A stretch of 64,000 bases of DNA, taken from Arthrobacter russicus. GTDB taxonomy: Bacteria > Actinomycetota > Actinomycetes > Actinomycetales > Micrococcaceae. Location of the stretch: positions 186,001-250,000 of the forward strand of contig NZ_JAVDQF010000001.1 of NCBI RefSeq assembly GCF_031454135.1, written 5' to 3'. The notes under the pieces are model-generated. The model searched no databases. It was not told where the DNA came from and saw nothing but the letters and a program-made list of their open reading frames with translations. Position numbers and translations under genes: made by a program. Shown here one piece after another: positions 48,176 to 57,022 of this stretch (position 1 is its first letter; each line of letters opens with the position of its first letter).

Positions 48176-48808
48176 ATGGAAGAACTCGGCGTCATCGAAG
48201 ATCCGGCCGCGGCCGAGGTGCTGCTGGACCCGATCCGGTCGGCGCTGCTGGCCGCACTCCGGGAGCCCGCCTCGGCTGCCGGCTTGGCCCAGCGGCTCGG
48301 ATTGCCACGGCAAAAAGTCAACTACCACCTCAATGCCTTGGCGCAGCACGGTTTGGTTGCGCTGCTGGAAGAGCGGCGCAAGGGCAATATGACCGAACGC
48401 GTGATGCAGTCGAGCGCCCGCAGCTTCGTGATTTCACCGATCGCGCTTTCCGCAATCGAACCGGACCCGGCGAGGCATCCGGACCAGCTTTCGGCGCGCT
48501 GGCTGATCGCCTTGGCGGCGCGTCTGATCCATGACGTCGGACGTTTGCTCAGCGGCGCGGCAGCAGCCAAGCAAAAGCTGGCGACCTTCGCCTTCGATGG
48601 CGAAATCCGGTTTGCCAACGCTGCCGCCAGGGCCGAATTCGTCCATGAACTGAGTGCGCAGATCGACCTGCTGTCGTCGAAATACCACGACCGCGACGCG
48701 CCTGGCGGGCGCGCGCACCGAATGGTTTTCGCCCTGCACCCCAGCTTGAAAAAGGCACCCGCCGAACCGCATACCAAACCCCTTCTCAGCATCGGAGAAT
48801 CAGCATGA
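48176..48808 (+). CDS. ArsR-type helix-turn-helix transcriptional regulator
   Basis: A 210-residue regulator. The winged helix lies in residues 8-75: VLLDPIRSALLAALREPASA, GLAQRLGLPRQKVNYHLNAL and HGLVALLEERRKGNMTERVM. The long C-terminal part is typical of ArsR-like proteins paired with SRPBCC genes, and no metal-binding cysteines are present, so a metal sensor is unlikely. Its stop overlaps the next ATG by four bases. A palindromic operator lies just upstream. Confidence 0.9.
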   Translation: MEELGVIEDPAAAEVLLDPIRSALLAALREPASAAGLAQRLGLPRQKVNYHLNALAQHGLVALLEERRKGNMTERVMQSSARSFVISPIALSAIEPDPARHPDQLSARWLIALAARLIHDVGRLLSGAAAAKQKLATFAFDGEIRFANAAARAEFVHELSAQIDLLSSKYHDRDAPGGRAHRMVFALHPSLKKAPAEPHTKPLLSIGESA

Positions 48809-49518
48809 GCCGGAAATTCGACGTCAACACCGAAGCGGTGGCCAACGGCCGCCCGGAGCAGGTCTGGGCGGCCGTCGTCGCCGGCGGTTCCGGTTGGCAG
48901 TGGCCGGCGGAGGTGGAACCCCGCCTGGGCGGCGCAGGCCCGTTCGGCAGCGAAGTCACCGCCTGGCAGCCGCCGAATCATTTCGGCATCGAGATGACCG
49001 GGCCCGACGGCTTTTTCAACATCCTGGACTACGTCTTCGAGGAACTTCCCGATGAGTCCACTCGAGTCCGCTACCGGCACTCCGGAATTTTCCTGACCGA
49101 AATGAGTGATGACGAGTGGGCCAATCAGTACGACGGCGTACGTCTGCACACGGCGTTCTACCTGCACACCTTGGGCCAGTACGTGCAATACTTCGCGGGC
49201 CGTCAGGCCGCTTTCGCGGACGTTCAAGGGCCTGATGCATCGGGCTCGGCTCAGGCCTTCGAGGTGCTCAAGCAGGCGATCGGGGCTGAGCAGCAAGGCC
49301 AGCAGATCAGTTTCGAGGTGCCTGGCATCGGGACCATTGCCGGAGAGCTGGACTATCTGACCGAGCACTTCGCCGGCGTCCGCACCGCAAACGCGATGTA
49401 CCGGTTCTTCGGTCGGAATGCGTTCGGCCAGGTCGTGGGCATGACCATCCACGAATTCGGCGAGGCTGCCGAGGTGCATGACGCGCAGTGGCAGGAATGG
49501 TTGGCCGGACTCTACTGA
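48805..49518 (+). CDS. SRPBCC/AHSA1 domain protein
   Basis: A 237-residue START-like fold protein. The strand pattern begins [20 protein letters not shown] and continues [25 protein letters not shown]. The domain appears twice as long as a simple AHSA1 protein; the C-terminal half (about residues 150-237) has a second similar strand set with VQFEVP-like sequence. Such proteins bind hydrophobic ligands. It is translationally coupled to the ArsR gene, a common pairing, but the ligand is not known. Confidence 0.85.
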   Translation: MSRKFDVNTEAVANGRPEQVWAAVVAGGSGWQWPAEVEPRLGGAGPFGSEVTAWQPPNHFGIEMTGPDGFFNILDYVFEELPDESTRVRYRHSGIFLTEMSDDEWANQYDGVRLHTAFYLHTLGQYVQYFAGRQAAFADVQGPDASGSAQAFEVLKQAIGAEQQGQQISFEVPGIGTIAGELDYLTEHFAGVRTANAMYRFFGRNAFGQVVGMTIHEFGEAAEVHDAQWQEWLAGLY

Positions 49519-49553
49519 GCCGGCGACCGGATTCGGCGGTGCGAATCCAAGCA

Positions 49554-49586
49554 TTGACAGTCGACTTCTGTATGACTAGCGTCATA
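49554..49586 (+). promoter_or_regulatory. Promoter/operator candidate of the sugar phosphate isomerase gene
   Basis: TTGACA at 49554-49559 is followed by a palindrome TATGAC-TAGC-GTCATA (49571-49586) that covers the expected -10 zone. The start codon at 49623 has GTGGAG upstream. The inverted repeat looks like a repressor site; its protein is unknown. Confidence 0.45.
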
Positions 49587-49622
49587 AGTAGACCGAATTC
49601 AATTCAAAGTTGTGGAGTCGCC

Positions 49623-50630
49623 GTGTCGCGTCCGATCACGTTGTTCACCGGCCAATGGGCAGACTTGCCTTTCGAGGAAGTGGCCCGACGGGCGTCGGAG
49701 TGGGGCTTCGACGGTTTGGAGATCGCCTGCTGGGGAGACCACCTGGATGTTTGGCGGGCAGCCGAAGACGACGCCTACCTGCACGACCGGCTCGACATCC
49801 TGGAGCGGCACCGGCTCAAGGTGTACGCGATTTCGAATCATCTCAATGGCCAAGCCGTGTGCGACGATCCGATCGATGAACGGCACCAGGGAATCGTCTC
49901 GGCCAGGGTTTGGGGCGACGGTGAACCGGAAGGGGTCCGGCAACGGGCCGCCGAAGAACTCAAGATGACCGCGCGGGCTGCGGCCCGCCTCGGCGTCAGC
50001 ACAGTCACTGGATTCACCGGATCCGCCATTTGGAAAACCGTGGCGATGTTCCCGCCGGTGCCGGAGGCGATGATCGCCCGCGGCTACCGGGATTTCGCCG
50101 ATCGTTGGAACCCGATCATCGACGTCTTCGACGAGGTCGGCGTCCGCTTCGCTTTGGAGGTCCACCCCTCCGAAATCGCCTTCGATTACTGGACCACCAA
50201 AGCGACCCTGGACGCCATCGGCAACCGGCCGGGCTTCGGCCTGAATTTCGACCCTTCGCATTTTCTGTGGCAGGACCTCGACCCGATGGGCTTCTTGTTC
50301 GACTTCCGGGACCGGATTTACCACGTGCACGTCAAAGAATCGACGAAGCAGCTCAATGGCCGCAATGGCCGGCTGGGATCGTTGCTGCCTTGGGGAGATC
50401 CGCGCCGAGGTTGGGACTTCGTCTCGGCCGGGCACGGCGAGGTCCCCTGGGACAAAATCTTCCGGATGCTCAATTCGATCGGCTATGCCGGCCCGACCAG
50501 CATCGAATGGGAAGATGCCGGCATGGACCGCATGGTTGGCGCGCCGGAAGCTTTGGGCTTGGTCCGGAAGCTATCTGCGATCACCCCGAGCGAGGCGGCG
50601 TTCGATGCCGCCTTCGCGACGAAGCGGTGA
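49623..50630 (+). CDS. Sugar phosphate isomerase/epimerase family protein (xylose isomerase-like TIM barrel)
   Basis: A 335-residue AP endonuclease 2-like TIM barrel. [67 protein letters not shown] and [16 protein letters not shown] supply the metal-binding Glu, Asp, His and Glu of this family. The relatives act in inositol or sugar-acid catabolism; no linked transport or dehydrogenase gene is present, so the substrate is open. The GTG at 49623 has GTGGAG five bases upstream. Confidence 0.88.
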   Translation: MSRPITLFTGQWADLPFEEVARRASEWGFDGLEIACWGDHLDVWRAAEDDAYLHDRLDILERHRLKVYAISNHLNGQAVCDDPIDERHQGIVSARVWGDGEPEGVRQRAAEELKMTARAAARLGVSTVTGFTGSAIWKTVAMFPPVPEAMIARGYRDFADRWNPIIDVFDEVGVRFALEVHPSEIAFDYWTTKATLDAIGNRPGFGLNFDPSHFLWQDLDPMGFLFDFRDRIYHVHVKESTKQLNGRNGRLGSLLPWGDPRRGWDFVSAGHGEVPWDKIFRMLNSIGYAGPTSIEWEDAGMDRMVGAPEALGLVRKLSAITPSEAAFDAAFATKR

Positions 50631-50681
50631 CGCCGGCCAGGCATCGCCGGATTACTGGGACGCCTGAACGACCCGGGCCGC

Positions 50682-52406
50682 TCAGAAGATCTGCCGGGCG
50701 TTGCTGCGCACCAGGTCGATGAGTTCATCGCCCTTGCCGGACATCACAGTGCGCAGCGCATAGAGCGCGAAGCCCTTTGCCTGCTCTGCGGTGATGGCCG
50801 GCGGAATGGACAACTCCTGGCGTTCCGTGCGCACGTCGACCAAGGCCGGCCCAGGATGTGCGAATGCCGTCCGCAACGCTGCGTCCAAGCCGGACGAATC
50901 CTGGACCTGGATGCCCTTGATTCCCATGGCTTCGGCGACTGCGGCGAAATCGGGATTGAGCAAATCGGTGCCGAAGGTGCGGAAGCCGGCCGCTTTCATT
51001 TCCAACTCGACGAAGTTCAGCGACGAGTTGTTGAACACCACGACTTTGACCGGGAGCTGGTTCTGGGTCAGGGTGATCAACTCGCCCAAAAGCATCGCCA
51101 GCCCGCCGTCACCGGCCATCGCGATCACCTGCCGGCCCGGATTCGAGGCTTGGGCACCGATTCCTTGGGAGAGTGCGTTCGCCATCGAGCCGTGGCTGAA
51201 CGATCCGATCAGCCGCCGCCGGCCATTCATGGTCAGGTACCGGGCCGCCCAGACCACTGGCGAGCCGACGTCCGGAAGGAATACCGCGTCTTCGTCGGCG
51301 ATCTGGTCGATCAACCGGGCCAGATATTGCGGATGCACCGGCTGGCCGGCTTTCCGCGGAGTCGCCAGATCGTCAAGCCGCTTCCGGGTCTTGGCGTAAT
51401 GGGCCAGAGCCGTCTTCAGATGCTTGCCGGGGCGCTTCGGGGCCAGCCGGGGGAGCAGCGCGGCGATGCTTTCCCTGGCTCCGCCGACCATGCCCAGTTG
51501 GATCGGGCTGCGGCGGCCGAGATTTTCGCCTCGCAGGTCCAGCTGGATCTTCACAGCATGCGCCGGATAGAACTGCGGGTACGGGAAATCTGAGCCGAGC
51601 ACCAGAAGCGTGTCGCAGGCCTCCATTGCCCGGTAGCCGGAGGCGAAACCGAGCAATCCGGTCATCCCGACGTCATAGGGATTGTCATACTCAATGAATT
51701 CCTTGCCGCGCAGGGCGTGCACGACCGGTGCCTGCAGAGCTTCGGCGAGTGCGACCAGTTCGGCATGCGCGCCTTGGACACCGGCGCCGGCCAGAATTGT
51801 CACCTTCGACGAGGCATTGAGCAATTCGGCGGCCCTGGCCAGCTCAGTCTCGGCCGGAATGGTCGTCGAACGACTGGCTTCAATGCGGCTCACGGTTTCG
51901 CTGGCCGCCTGGGCGAGCGAAACATCGCCGGAAATCACCAGCACCGCCACGCCCCGTTTTTCCACCGCGGTGCGGATCGCGATATCCAACACCCGGGGCA
52001 TCTGTTCCGGAGTGGAAACCTGCTCCACATAAACGCTGCATTCCCGGAAGAGTTCCTGCGGGTGGGTTTCCTGGAAATATCCGGTGCCGATCTCCGAACT
52101 CGGGATGTGGGCCGCGATCGCCAGCACCGGCACCCGGGAACGTTGGGCGTCATACAAACCGTTGATCAAATGCAGATTGCCCGGCCCGCAACTGCCTGCG
52201 CACACCGCCAGTTCACCGGTGAGTTCGGCCTCGGCTGAGGCCGCGAAGGCGGCCGCCTCCTCGTGTCGGACGTGCACCCAATCGATCGTGTCGGATTCCC
52301 GCAGCGCATCGGTGAAGCCGTTGAGCGAATCTCCGGAAATGCCGTAAACCCGCTGCACACCACACGCTTCCAGAGTTGACACAATGGTCTCTGCGACGTT
52401 GCTCAT
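50682..52406 (-). CDS. poxB: Pyruvate dehydrogenase (quinone)/pyruvate oxidase PoxB
   Basis: A 574-residue thiamine diphosphate enzyme that oxidises pyruvate to acetate and CO2 and feeds electrons to the quinone pool. The N-terminal PYR domain has GISGDSLNGFTDAL and VRHEEAAAFAASAEAELTG with the catalytic Glu; a central FAD-type domain follows; the PP domain has MAGDGGLAMLLGELITL and VVFNNSSLNFVELEM. The C-terminal 20-25 residues could be the membrane-binding tail. TAGACT lies six bases before the ATG, so it is probably leaderless. Confidence 0.94.
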   Translation of the reverse strand: MSNVAETIVSTLEACGVQRVYGISGDSLNGFTDALRESDTIDWVHVRHEEAAAFAASAEAELTGELAVCAGSCGPGNLHLINGLYDAQRSRVPVLAIAAHIPSSEIGTGYFQETHPQELFRECSVYVEQVSTPEQMPRVLDIAIRTAVEKRGVAVLVISGDVSLAQAASETVSRIEASRSTTIPAETELARAAELLNASSKVTILAGAGVQGAHAELVALAEALQAPVVHALRGKEFIEYDNPYDVGMTGLLGFASGYRAMEACDTLLVLGSDFPYPQFYPAHAVKIQLDLRGENLGRRSPIQLGMVGGARESIAALLPRLAPKRPGKHLKTALAHYAKTRKRLDDLATPRKAGQPVHPQYLARLIDQIADEDAVFLPDVGSPVVWAARYLTMNGRRRLIGSFSHGSMANALSQGIGAQASNPGRQVIAMAGDGGLAMLLGELITLTQNQLPVKVVVFNNSSLNFVELEMKAAGFRTFGTDLLNPDFAAVAEAMGIKGIQVQDSSGLDAALRTAFAHPGPALVDVRTERQELSIPPAITAEQAKGFALYALRTVMSGKGDELIDLVRSNARQIF

Positions 52407-52559
52407 CTCCCGAGTCTAGGAGTTCCAGCCCGGAATTGATGCGACGTACGCCACATTCCATAGCCGGAAGGTGGACCTTGGGTAACAAACCGGTTGCGCT
52501 TTCCGAAGCGTCCATGGTTCTGCGCCGAATTGCGGAATTCGCTTGCTACCGTCGAATTC

Positions 52560-52889
52560 ATGAGCAGCGAGAATTTCGGCGAAAGCATGGCACCCGAACG
52601 CGCCATTCCGGTGGACGCGTCATTGGTCACTGGAGTTTTGATCATGATTCCGGTGATGGTCTTCAGTACCGCACTGGGATTCTTCCTCAACATGTGGCTT
52701 TTCTGGACGGTCCCGGCTTTGGCCGGCTTGGCGATCTGGGCCGTGCTTTTTTCCAAGGTCCGGGGGCGTTTGGCCGAAGAGCCGGCGGCCGCCGAAGCCG
52801 ACGAGTCCGCGCAGGGGTTCGATGTCGGGGATCTGGACGGCTTGAAAAACCGCGAGGATCCGAAGGGCGACTCCGCGAAAAGCGCCTGA
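52560..52889 (+). CDS. Small two-helix membrane protein, unknown function
   Basis: A 109-residue protein with two hydrophobic helices (about residues 22-42 and 47-66) and an acidic C-terminal tail of about 40 residues (DESAQGFDVGDLDGLKNRED). I do not recognise a family with certainty. TACCGT lies seven bases before the ATG, a leaderless layout. It is divergent from poxB across 153 bp. Confidence 0.7.
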   Translation: MSSENFGESMAPERAIPVDASLVTGVLIMIPVMVFSTALGFFLNMWLFWTVPALAGLAIWAVLFSKVRGRLAEEPAAAEADESAQGFDVGDLDGLKNREDPKGDSAKSA

Positions 52890-52941
52890 AGCAGTCCGAA
52901 TTCTTCAAGCCGGCCGGTTGTCCGGCTTCTATGCTGAATTC

Positions 52942-53319
52942 ATGTTGAACACCAGCACTTTCACGGTTTCCGATTGGCAGTCCGAGGATATCGGCACTGA
53001 AATCCAGATTGCATTGCCGCTGAGCCGGGCCCGAATGGTCAAGGTTTTCCGCGGCGAAATTGTGGGACGATCGGAAACCCAATTCACGGCCGCCTATTCC
53101 GAAGCCACCGGCGCCGGCAGCTATGTCGCGCTCGAATCCTTCGAAGGTGAGATCTCCGGCCGGGCCGGAAGCTTCAATTTCCTGCACAGCGGCACTACGC
53201 TGGGCGAAAGCAAAGTGCATGAGATGCCGATGATCGTTCCCGGTTCCGGTACTGCGGAGTTCGCCGGAATCGCCGGAACCGGCTCCTTGCGGGTGGATTC
53301 CGACGCACTCATCACCTGA
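52942..53319 (+). CDS. DUF3224 family protein
   Basis: A 125-residue beta-barrel-like protein. GTYVALESFEG-type sequence appears as AGSYVALESFEGEISGRAGS, and FNFLHSGTT and GTAEFAGIAGTGSLRVD follow; these are DUF3224 marks. The function is unknown; relatives resemble allene oxide cyclase barrels. TATGCT lies six bases before the ATG. The gene is followed by a methyltransferase remnant. Confidence 0.85.
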   Translation: MLNTSTFTVSDWQSEDIGTEIQIALPLSRARMVKVFRGEIVGRSETQFTAAYSEATGAGSYVALESFEGEISGRAGSFNFLHSGTTLGESKVHEMPMIVPGSGTAEFAGIAGTGSLRVDSDALIT

Positions 53320-53334
53320 CTCTGGAGTGGCGTA

Positions 53335-53457
53335 TTGACTGAAGACCATCCTCGCTTGGCCGCTGTCTACGACGAGCTCAACAGCGGTAGTTGGGACGGC
53401 AAGGCCTTCGAACCGTCGGACAGCCCGGAAATCATCCTCATCGCTCACAACAGTTAG
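53335..53457 (+). pseudogene. Remnant of a class I SAM-dependent methyltransferase (N-terminal 40 codons)
   Basis: A TTG start, with GGAG upstream, opens a 40-codon frame reading LTEDHPRLAAVYDELNSGSW and soon stopping. The start matches methyltransferases whose N-terminus is T-DHPRLA-VYD-LN; the rest, including the glycine-rich SAM-binding loop, is missing. The next gene begins nine bases on. This looks like a deletion remnant rather than a real peptide. Confidence 0.6.
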
Positions 53458-53465
53458 GGAAAACC

Positions 53466-53900
53466 ATGGATTGGACTCTTGAAGTAGTGGTGTTGCCGGT
53501 CAGCGACCTGGCCCGGTCGATCGAGTTCTATCGGGACCGGGTGGGTTTCGATCTGGACCATGAAACCGAAAACGAGCACATGCACGTGGCGCAGCTGACG
53601 CCGCGCGGTTCGGGCTGCTCAATCGTCATTGGCAATCTGCCCGCCCAGAACGAGATGGCGCCGGGCTCGATGCGCGGCCTGCAACTGGTCGTGGCCGATG
53701 CGCAAGCGGCCCGTGCGGAGCTTCTGGAACGCGGAGTCGAAGCGAGTGAACTCACGGTGTTCAGTCCGGAGGACGGCGGCACCTTCTTCGGTTTCGCCGA
53801 TCCGGACGGGAATACCTGGGCCGTACAGGAACTCAAGGTCCGGGCTGCGAAGCCATTGATCCCGATAGCAGACCGCGGGCGCTTCGGCGTCGCTGACTGA
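53466..53900 (+). CDS. VOC (glyoxalase-like) family protein
   Basis: A 144-residue VOC module. EVVVLPVSDLARSIEFYRDR opens the fold, and FSPEDGGTFFGFADPDGNTW closes it. Possible metal ligands are His39-His41 in ENEHMHVAQL, and the late Glu is in VQELKV. Typical roles are glutathione/mycothiol-type lyase or antibiotic binding; none can be chosen. It lies between two gene remnants. Confidence 0.85.
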   Translation: MDWTLEVVVLPVSDLARSIEFYRDRVGFDLDHETENEHMHVAQLTPRGSGCSIVIGNLPAQNEMAPGSMRGLQLVVADAQAARAELLERGVEASELTVFSPEDGGTFFGFADPDGNTWAVQELKVRAAKPLIPIADRGRFGVAD

Positions 53901-53927
53901 TCCGGCGACGGGTTCACGGCGCGGATC

Positions 53928-54160
53928 GGCGGGGTCGTGATGTACCCCGGATCGGTATCGGGATCGCTCAGCACCGCGTCCGGCTCGGCGCTGAGCCGCA
54001 CTCCGGCGAGCAGCCCCGCAGCGGTCAGCCGCGCCGACTCCGACGGATCTGCGGCGGCGCGGACCGTGAAGTCTGAATGTTCCCGGGCTGCGCGCATGAG
54101 CGTTGCACCCATGGCGCCCACACCGAAGATCCGAAAGCCCAGGGTCGTGCTCGACGTCAT
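53928..54160 (-). pseudogene. Remnant of a Gfo/Idh/MocA family oxidoreductase (N-terminal Rossmann part)
   Basis: From the ATG at 54160 about 78 codons resemble the NAD-binding start of Gfo/Idh/MocA enzymes: FRIFGVGAMGATLMRAAREH, ADPSESAR and then DPDTDPGYITTPP, where the family reads VYIATPP followed by His. Homology ends at about 53928; the frame then runs antisense into the VOC gene without meaning. The substrate domain is missing. It probably lost its 3' part by deletion. Confidence 0.65.
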
Positions 54161-54364
54161 GCCAGAATCTCGTTTTCGAATGCGGTCGCACGGTGCGCCC
54201 GCAGGTACTCTATTCCATCGCGCTGGTGGCTCAGTCCTCGATCCGGATCCAGATTCCCGGCGGAGACCAGTGGGGGAGAGCCGGGTCGGAAAATCCCGAC
54301 CAATCGTTGGGCGCATCTGGTGCGAATGCCTTATGACATTGATCGTGGGTCGGAGGAAACCATC
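54161..54364. other. Gap between oxidoreductase remnant and small membrane protein
   Basis: About 200 bp without a recognisable gene. GGAGGAAA lies just before the next ATG. It may carry the promoter for that gene, but no clear -35/-10 pair is visible. Confidence 0.35.
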
Positions 54365-54703
54365 ATGCGAGCGAATTCAAGCTTTGCCATTTGGACGTTG
54401 CTGCTCTTGTCCTCCGTCTGGGCCGTCGGCAGCCTGTTCCTCGGCTTGCAATGGCAGTTCTTGTGCGCTGCTGCGCTTGCCGGGAGCGCGGCGGTCCGAC
54501 TGGTCTGGCCTCAGCCGGTGGAAGCCCTCCCAGTCGAATTGCCAGCGATCGCGCCCGGCACGCCTCAAAGCACCGCGCGGCCGGATTTGCTGTTGGTTCC
54601 GGCCCCGGAACGCCAAGCCGAGGTCGTGCGGTTGCGGCTGGTCAAGCCGCTGCAACTGGAGCCGGCCGGATCTGATCTGCTCACGCCCTCGCTTTCGGCC
54701 TGA
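54365..54703 (+). CDS. Small membrane protein, unknown function
   Basis: A 112-residue protein with two hydrophobic helices (about residues 8-28 and 31-48) and a Pro-rich C-terminal half. GGAGGAAA gives a good binding site for the ATG. I do not recognise a family. It lies alone between remnants and the cyclase-like gene. Confidence 0.6.
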   Translation: MRANSSFAIWTLLLLSSVWAVGSLFLGLQWQFLCAAALAGSAAVRLVWPQPVEALPVELPAIAPGTPQSTARPDLLLVPAPERQAEVVRLRLVKPLQLEPAGSDLLTPSLSA

Positions 54704-54756
54704 CCTCAGGGTCGGCCGTCCAATCTGGTCCGCTCGGGCCGGGCCGCGGATGTTGA

Positions 54757-54785
54757 TTGCCCGCAGGATGGTCGGCTGGTAGCCT
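54757..54785 (+). promoter_or_regulatory. Leaderless promoter of the squalene-cyclase-like gene
   Basis: TTGCCC (54757-54762), exactly 17 bp, TAGCCT (54780-54785), seven bases, ATG at 54793. Confidence 0.6.
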
Positions 54786-54792
54786 GCCGGTC

Positions 54793-55767
54793 ATGACCAT
54801 CACCACAGCCTTGGCTGACTGGTTGCTCGACGCCGACCCTGCCCTGCGCTGGCAAGTCGAACGGGACCTCTTGCAGGAACCGGCCGAGGTCTGGCGCGCC
54901 ACTCGCGGACAGATCGCAGGCTCCGGCTTCGGCTACCGGTTGCTCCAACTGCAGGGCCAAGACGGGCAATGGGCCGGTGGGTCGTTTTTTCCAGCGGGGT
55001 TCGATTTCGATGGCCCCGAGGCCGCGAACGGCGCCGGGCAACCCTGGACCGCCACGACCTGGTCATTGAACACCCTGCGGTACTGGGGCCTGGATGCCGT
55101 CGAGCTTGCCGGCACTGCCGAATTGCTGGCCGTCAACAGCCGATGGAGCTACGCGGATCTGCCCTATTGGCACGGCGAGGTGGATTGCTGCATTAACGGT
55201 TACACCCTAGCCAACGGCGCCTGGCTCGGAGCCGACGTTTCCGGCATCGCGGAGTGGTTTCTGAGCCACTCGATGCCGGACGGCGGCTGGAATTGCGATT
55301 GGCTGGACGGTGCCAGCCGATCGTCGTTCCATTCCACGCTCAATGCCCTGATTGGGATTCTGTACTACGAATCGCGGGTCGGTGGTGTGCCGGAACTCGC
55401 CGAGGCGCGGCACGCGGCCGAGGAATACCTCCTGCAACGGCATCTGCTCAATCGGCTGTCCACGGGCCAATCCGTGGGCCCTTGGGCGGGCCAGCTCGCT
55501 TACCCGTTCCGCTGGAAGTACAGCGTGCTGAAAGCTCTGGACTACTTTCGCCTAGCCGCGGAGCACGACGGCGCAGCACCGGATCCGCGGCTGGCCGAGG
55601 CCGTGGAACTGCTGTCAGGCAAGCGCCAGTCCGATGGCACCTGGTGGCAGGAACTCCGCCACCCCGGGCGCGCTTGGTTCGAGGTCGATGTCCCGCCGGG
55701 GCAACCGTCGAAATGGCTGACTCTCTACTCGCTGCGGGTTCTGGATTGGTGGGACCGCCGGCACTGA
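54793..55767 (+). CDS. Squalene cyclase/prenyltransferase-like alpha/alpha-toroid protein
   Basis: A 324-residue protein rich in Trp, with repeats of the QW type found in terpenoid cyclases: QGQDGQWAGGSFF (about residue 55), SMPDGGWNCDW (about 165) and KRQSDGTWW (about 285). The acidic D-x-D-D motif of squalene-hopene cyclases is absent, so it is probably not a cyclase. Related small proteins occur widely in actinobacteria without a known role. It has its own leaderless promoter and converges on the GNAT gene with seven bases between. Confidence 0.75.
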   Translation: MTITTALADWLLDADPALRWQVERDLLQEPAEVWRATRGQIAGSGFGYRLLQLQGQDGQWAGGSFFPAGFDFDGPEAANGAGQPWTATTWSLNTLRYWGLDAVELAGTAELLAVNSRWSYADLPYWHGEVDCCINGYTLANGAWLGADVSGIAEWFLSHSMPDGGWNCDWLDGASRSSFHSTLNALIGILYYESRVGGVPELAEARHAAEEYLLQRHLLNRLSTGQSVGPWAGQLAYPFRWKYSVLKALDYFRLAAEHDGAAPDPRLAEAVELLSGKRQSDGTWWQELRHPGRAWFEVDVPPGQPSKWLTLYSLRVLDWWDRRH

Positions 55768-55774
55768 ACCGCGG

Positions 55775-56632
55775 CTACCGCCGCCAACGGTACGGGGTCG
55801 TGGTGGATACCTTGACCAGGCCCGACCGTTCCAGGATCGGGCGGGAGAATTCGGTCGAATCGCTATTGATGAAGCGCTTGCCCAGCCGCAGCGCGGAACG
55901 GGCGCGAGCAGCGGTGAGCGCGCGATAGATACCTCGTCCACGCCATTCCGGGCGGGTCGCGCCGCCCCAGATTCCGGCGAAATCCGTACCGGCGACCGGT
56001 TCGAGTCGCCCGGCGCTGATCACCTCGCCGCCGGATTCTGCGATCCAGAGTTCGAGCCCGTCATCGGCGGTGAGCCGGTCGATCAGGGCTCTGCTGCCCT
56101 CCGGTGCTGGGGAGCTGCTGAACACTTCGTCCTGCATCGCGTTCATCCGCCACACATCGTCGGCTTCGGTGATCCGCCGAAGCCGGACCGAAGCCGGCAG
56201 GCTGATCTCGGCGGCCAAGCTCTGGGCCAGGCCCAGCATGATCGATTCGGCCTCCTCCGCAACGAAACCGTTCGTGAGCAGCGCGGTCTGCAGTCCCGGA
56301 GCCCGATCATGGCCCCGAGTCTTCCATTCCACCTCGATTACCTCGGGATCGGCTCGGAAATGGTCCAGCGATTCGGAGACCATCCGGGCGATTTCGCGGG
56401 GGGTGGCACCGGCCAGGTCCTGATAGGTGACGAAGCCCGAGCCACCGCGGAAGGTGATCAGCCACAAGGGACCTTGCCGAGCCACCGATAGCGCGTGGGC
56501 GGCTTCGCTCTGCGTTCGCAGCTGCGCATCGTAGGCAGCCAGCATCTGTGCGGGTTCGATTTGCGCAGGATCAACCGGTGAGGGTTCGGTGGGCACGTCG
56601 GCGCGGCCGGCTGGCTCGGCTGGAGAGATCAT
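55775..56632 (-). CDS. GNAT family N-acetyltransferase
   Basis: A 285-residue acetyltransferase. The acetyl-CoA pyrophosphate loop is in TRPEWRGRGIYRALTAA (about residues 225-240). The preceding strands VISAGRLEPVAGTDFAGIWGG and the N-terminal 130 residues, which appear to be a weak second GNAT-like module, are as in other long actinobacterial members. The substrate is unknown. A GAGG-type site precedes the ATG. Confidence 0.85.
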   Translation of the reverse strand: MISPAEPAGRADVPTEPSPVDPAQIEPAQMLAAYDAQLRTQSEAAHALSVARQGPLWLITFRGGSGFVTYQDLAGATPREIARMVSESLDHFRADPEVIEVEWKTRGHDRAPGLQTALLTNGFVAEEAESIMLGLAQSLAAEISLPASVRLRRITEADDVWRMNAMQDEVFSSSPAPEGSRALIDRLTADDGLELWIAESGGEVISAGRLEPVAGTDFAGIWGGATRPEWRGRGIYRALTAARARSALRLGKRFINSDSTEFSRPILERSGLVKVSTTTPYRWRR

Positions 56633-56789
56633 CGGCTTGCCTCGTTCGATCTGCCACGGTAACAGTGGGCGCGGACGGCTGCTGGCTCGAGAATACCCCG
56701 GGGCCGCGTTTGGCTCGGCGGGCGCAGCGCTACGTCAATTGTGAGCGAACAGATGCAGGTTTTGGCGCCACGAACCGCCGTCACTCCGG

Positions 56790-56819
56790 TTGACGGCGAT
56801 CGACCGACGCCTGTAGAAC
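56790..56819 (+). promoter_or_regulatory. Promoter upstream of the microprotein-DyP unit
   Basis: TTGACG (56790-56795), 18 bp, TAGAAC (56814-56819). It lies 69 bp before the microprotein ATG. Confidence 0.5.
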
Positions 56820-56887
56820 GGTTATCAGGGCATCGACCGGTCGAACCCTTCGGCCCGGGGGAGTCCATGAAGCGACAGGAGTGCACC

Positions 56888-56995
56888 ATGAGCGACAAAA
56901 CACCGCGCGAAGAAGCCATTCAAAAAGAGGAAGAAAAGAAGGAAGAATGGAAGCGGCGCCGTGAGGAAGAAGAAGCCCGCCGTCTCGACGACTGA
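56888..56995 (+). CDS. Lys/Glu-rich microprotein (35 residues)
   Basis: A very charged 35-residue peptide beginning MSDKTPREEAIQKEEEKKEE; 25 or so residues are Lys, Arg, Glu or Asp. It should be one long alpha helix or coiled coil. AGGAG lies seven bases before the ATG. It is 27 bp upstream of the DyP peroxidase on the same transcript. Upstream in-frame extension is possible (to 56741), but the binding site favours this start. The role is unknown. Confidence 0.65.
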   Translation: MSDKTPREEAIQKEEEKKEEWKRRREEEEARRLDD

Positions 56996-57022
56996 CTGAA
57001 CACCCACGAAGGGAACCGCTCA

